From NCBI GenBank assembly GCA_934636065.1, contig CAKTZW010000145.1, positions 1-5,788 of the forward strand: 5,788 bases of DNA, written 5' to 3'. Shown piece after piece: positions 4,346-5,788 of the stretch. The stretch is from an uncultured Labedella sp. Its GTDB lineage: Bacteria; Actinomycetota; Actinomycetes; Actinomycetales; Microbacteriaceae. The position numbers were made by a program, and so were the translations under genes. The notes under the pieces were generated by a model, which saw nothing but the letters and a program-made list of their open reading frames with translations, had not been told where the DNA came from and ran no database searches. Numbering within the stretch: position 1 is the first letter of the stretch; every line of letters begins with the position of its first letter.

Positions 4346-5788
4346 ATGAGAAAGCCCACCAGAGCCCACGCGCTCCGAACGCTCGGAGCGGCCGTCGCCG
4401 TCTCCGCCACCGTCGCGCTCGCCGGCTGCAGCGGCGCGCAGCAGGGCGCGACCGAGCTCGACCCGGAAGCGGACGTCACCCTCACCTGGTGGACGGGACA
4501 GGCCGACGACGCGCAGACGATCCTCGAGGGGCTCGCCGCGGAGTTCGAGGAGGAGCACCCGAACGTCACGATCGACGTGTCGCCGGGTGCGTCCTCCACC
4601 GAGGACCTGCTGCAGAAGCTCTCCGCGAGCTTCGCGGGCGGCAACTACCCCGACATCTCCTACTCCTTCGGATCGTGGGCGAGCCAGCTGGAGTCGTCCA
4701 ACCGGACGCTCGACATCACCGAGCAGGTCGCGGAGCCCGACGTGGCGTGGGACGAGTTCTCGGAGGCGGCACGGCAGACCGTGCAGCCGACGGGGGAGAA
4801 GACGATCGGCTTCCCCGCCGTCGTCGACAACCTCTCCCTCATCTACAACAAGACCGTGTTCGATGCGGCCGGGGTCGACCACCCGACCGAGGACTGGACG
4901 TGGGACGACTTCCGCGAGGCCGCGGCGGACCTCACCGACCCGGCGACGGAGACCTACGGCTACGCCTACTCCGTGTCGGGCTCCGAGGAGACGACGTGGC
5001 AGTTCTGGCCGCACCTCTGGCAGGAGGGCGGCTCGATCCTGAGCGAGGACGGCACCGAGGCGACCTTCAACGACGAGGCCGGCGTCCGCGCCCTCACCTT
5101 CCTGCAGGAGATGGCCGTCGACGACAAGAGCATCTACCTCGACCAGACGGACACGAAGTTCGGCCAGCTGTTCGCGGCCGACCGCATCGGCATGATGACC
5201 TCCGGACCCTGGCAGCTCTTCGACCTCAACACGGCGGGGACGGAGTACGGCGTCGTGCAGCTGCCGGGTCGCGACGGCGACCACCAGACGGTCTCCGGCC
5301 CCGACATCTGGGCCCTCTTCGACCACCGCGACGCGAACCGCTCCTACTGGGCGTACGAGTTCACGAAGTGGCTGACGTCGGCCGAGCAGGACGAGCGCTG
5401 GAACGTCGAATACGGCAACCTGCCGCTGCGCACGTCCGAGATCGAGTCCGAGGCGTTCCAGGAGCAGGTCGACGCGCTCCCCGGTCTCGACGTGATGGCG
5501 GAGAACGCCGCGAACGCGAAGCAGGCCCGGCCGACCGTCGCCGGCTACGTCGGGCTGTCGGAGGCCATCGCGAACGCGATCTCCGCCGTGCTGCAAGGCC
5601 AGGGCGACCCCCCGTCGGCTCTCGACGAGGCCGCGGTCCACCAGCGGACGGGGACCCGGTTCCACTCCAGCTACCTGGCGCCCCGGCTGCGCTGGTTGCG
5701 CGAGACCGAGCCCGGCGCCTTCCGGCAGGCGCGGCGCTGGATGTCGCTGGGGGAGTACGTCTACCTGCGGCTGGCCGGCGTGACCGCG
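4346..5788 (+). CDS. Sugar ABC transporter substrate-binding lipoprotein, 3' end chimeric and open
   Basis: The start is firm: AGGAG at 4335-4339 is 6 bases before ATG 4346. Residues 1-28 are a lipoprotein signal with basic MRKPTR, a hydrophobic AAVAVSATVALAG stretch and lipobox LAGC (Cys28), so the protein is anchored outside the membrane. The mature part is a family 1 (UgpB/MalE-like) binding protein: LTWWT (46-50), LAAEFEEEHPNVTI (63-76), IYNKTVFDAAGV (166-177), TWDDFREAAADLTDP (185-199), MMTSGPW (283-289), LTSAEQDERWN (343-353) and a late AIANAISAVLQGQGDP helix (407-422). It would deliver a sugar or oligosaccharide to permeases, which would be expected downstream but are not in view. A normal member would end at about residue 440. 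Here the frame instead runs on without a stop to the last base (481 codons), and from about residue 431 the sequence belongs to another family (see 5636-5788). The binding protein therefore probably lacks its true last ~10 residues in this sequence. Confidence 0.88.
   Translation, partial: MRKPTRAHALRTLGAAVAVSATVALAGCSGAQQGATELDPEADVTLTWWTGQADDAQTILEGLAAEFEEEHPNVTIDVSPGASSTEDLLQKLSASFAGGNYPDISYSFGSWASQLESSNRTLDITEQVAEPDVAWDEFSEAARQTVQPTGEKTIGFPAVVDNLSLIYNKTVFDAAGVDHPTEDWTWDDFREAAADLTDPATETYGYAYSVSGSEETTWQFWPHLWQEGGSILSEDGTEATFNDEAGVRALTFLQEMAVDDKSIYLDQTDTKFGQLFAADRIGMMTSGPWQLFDLNTAGTEYGVVQLPGRDGDHQTVSGPDIWALFDHRDANRSYWAYEFTKWLTSAEQDERWNVEYGNLPLRTSEIESEAFQEQVDALPGLDVMAENAANAKQARPTVAGYVGLSEAIANAISAVLQGQGDPPSALDEAAVHQRTGTRFHSSYLAPRLRWLRETEPGAFRQARRWMSLGEYVYLRLAGVTA
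5636..5788 (+). other. In-frame fragment of an FGGY-family carbohydrate kinase
   Basis: The 51 codons after LDEAA encode VHQRTGTRFHSSYL, LRWLRETEPGAF and RRWMSLGEYVYLRLAG. This is the internal pattern of the first domain of FGGY kinases (gluconokinase, xylulokinase and relatives): an RTG element followed by H..Y, a K/RL.WL.. block, and then W.S.GEY...RL.G. In those enzymes it lies roughly at residues 110-170 of about 500. FGGY enzymes phosphorylate sugars or polyols with ATP. Neither the kinase's start, with its ATP-binding DVGT-type motif, nor its second domain is present. The segment is fused in frame to the binding-protein gene and reaches the window edge, so it is either a misjoined piece of another gene or a genuine recombination product. 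Assignment is from motif memory, not a database search. Confidence 0.7.

Noticed and set aside
4277..5665. Long minus-strand open frame of 462 codons opposite the binding protein
   Set aside because: No recognisable domain, repetitive composition, and it covers a clear lipoprotein gene on the other strand. An apparent overlap with the 4346-5788 frame is expected from codon bias.
5582..5788. Frameshift as the cause of the odd binding-protein tail
   Set aside because: The new sequence is in the same frame and matches kinase motifs. A frameshift would give random sequence or leave the normal tail readable in another frame, and I do not see that tail.

Overview
The window looks like a piece of a high-GC actinobacterial chromosome, most likely Microbacteriaceae or a close relative. 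Coding is dense with strong G/C preference at third codon positions, and the closest family resemblances are actinobacterial. The start carries a palindrome built on CCTGAGCCTGTCGA, a dispersed intergenic repeat I associate with this group. The species cannot be named from the sequence.

Layout. Positions 1-96 are repeats: a 26-bp tandem unit running into a 40-bp perfect inverted repeat. The C-runs of the tandem part also make a G-quadruplex motif on the minus strand. Next come two overlapping + strand genes, a MmcQ/YjbR-like protein (153-626) and a VOC/glyoxalase-fold protein (626-1006), which look like a small unit unrelated to the rest. Converging on them is a minus-strand DeoR-family repressor (1024-1833). 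Divergent from the repressor is a sugar-use locus on the + strand: an NAD-dependent GH4 glycosidase with the CHSV signature of the alpha-galactosidase-like branch (1931-3253), a stand-alone GlmS-like SIS-domain sugar-phosphate protein (3406-4284), and a solute-binding lipoprotein of a sugar ABC importer (from 4346).

How it fits together. The inferred job is uptake of an alpha-glycoside by the ABC importer, cytoplasmic cleavage by the GH4 enzyme and handling of a phosphorylated (perhaps amino-) sugar product by the SIS protein, under the DeoR-type repressor. The regulatory DNA supports one regulon. The 97-bp divergent region (1834-1930) and the 152-bp gap before the SIS gene (3254-3405) share TTGATCATTTC and an ATTGCGCG-TGATCA block. 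The first arranges its sites as a perfect 10-bp inverted repeat; the second has three GATCA elements exactly 21 bp apart.

The main oddity is at the right end. The binding-protein frame stays open to the last base, but from about residue 431 (base 5636) the protein stops resembling a binding protein and reads as an internal piece of an FGGY-family carbohydrate kinase (gluconokinase/xylulokinase type). The short string LDEAA at the junction would suit either protein. An assembly or PCR chimera, or a contig end misjoined at short homology, is the first explanation to test; a real recombination or fusion is the alternative. No tRNA, rRNA, CRISPR array, transposase or phage gene was seen.
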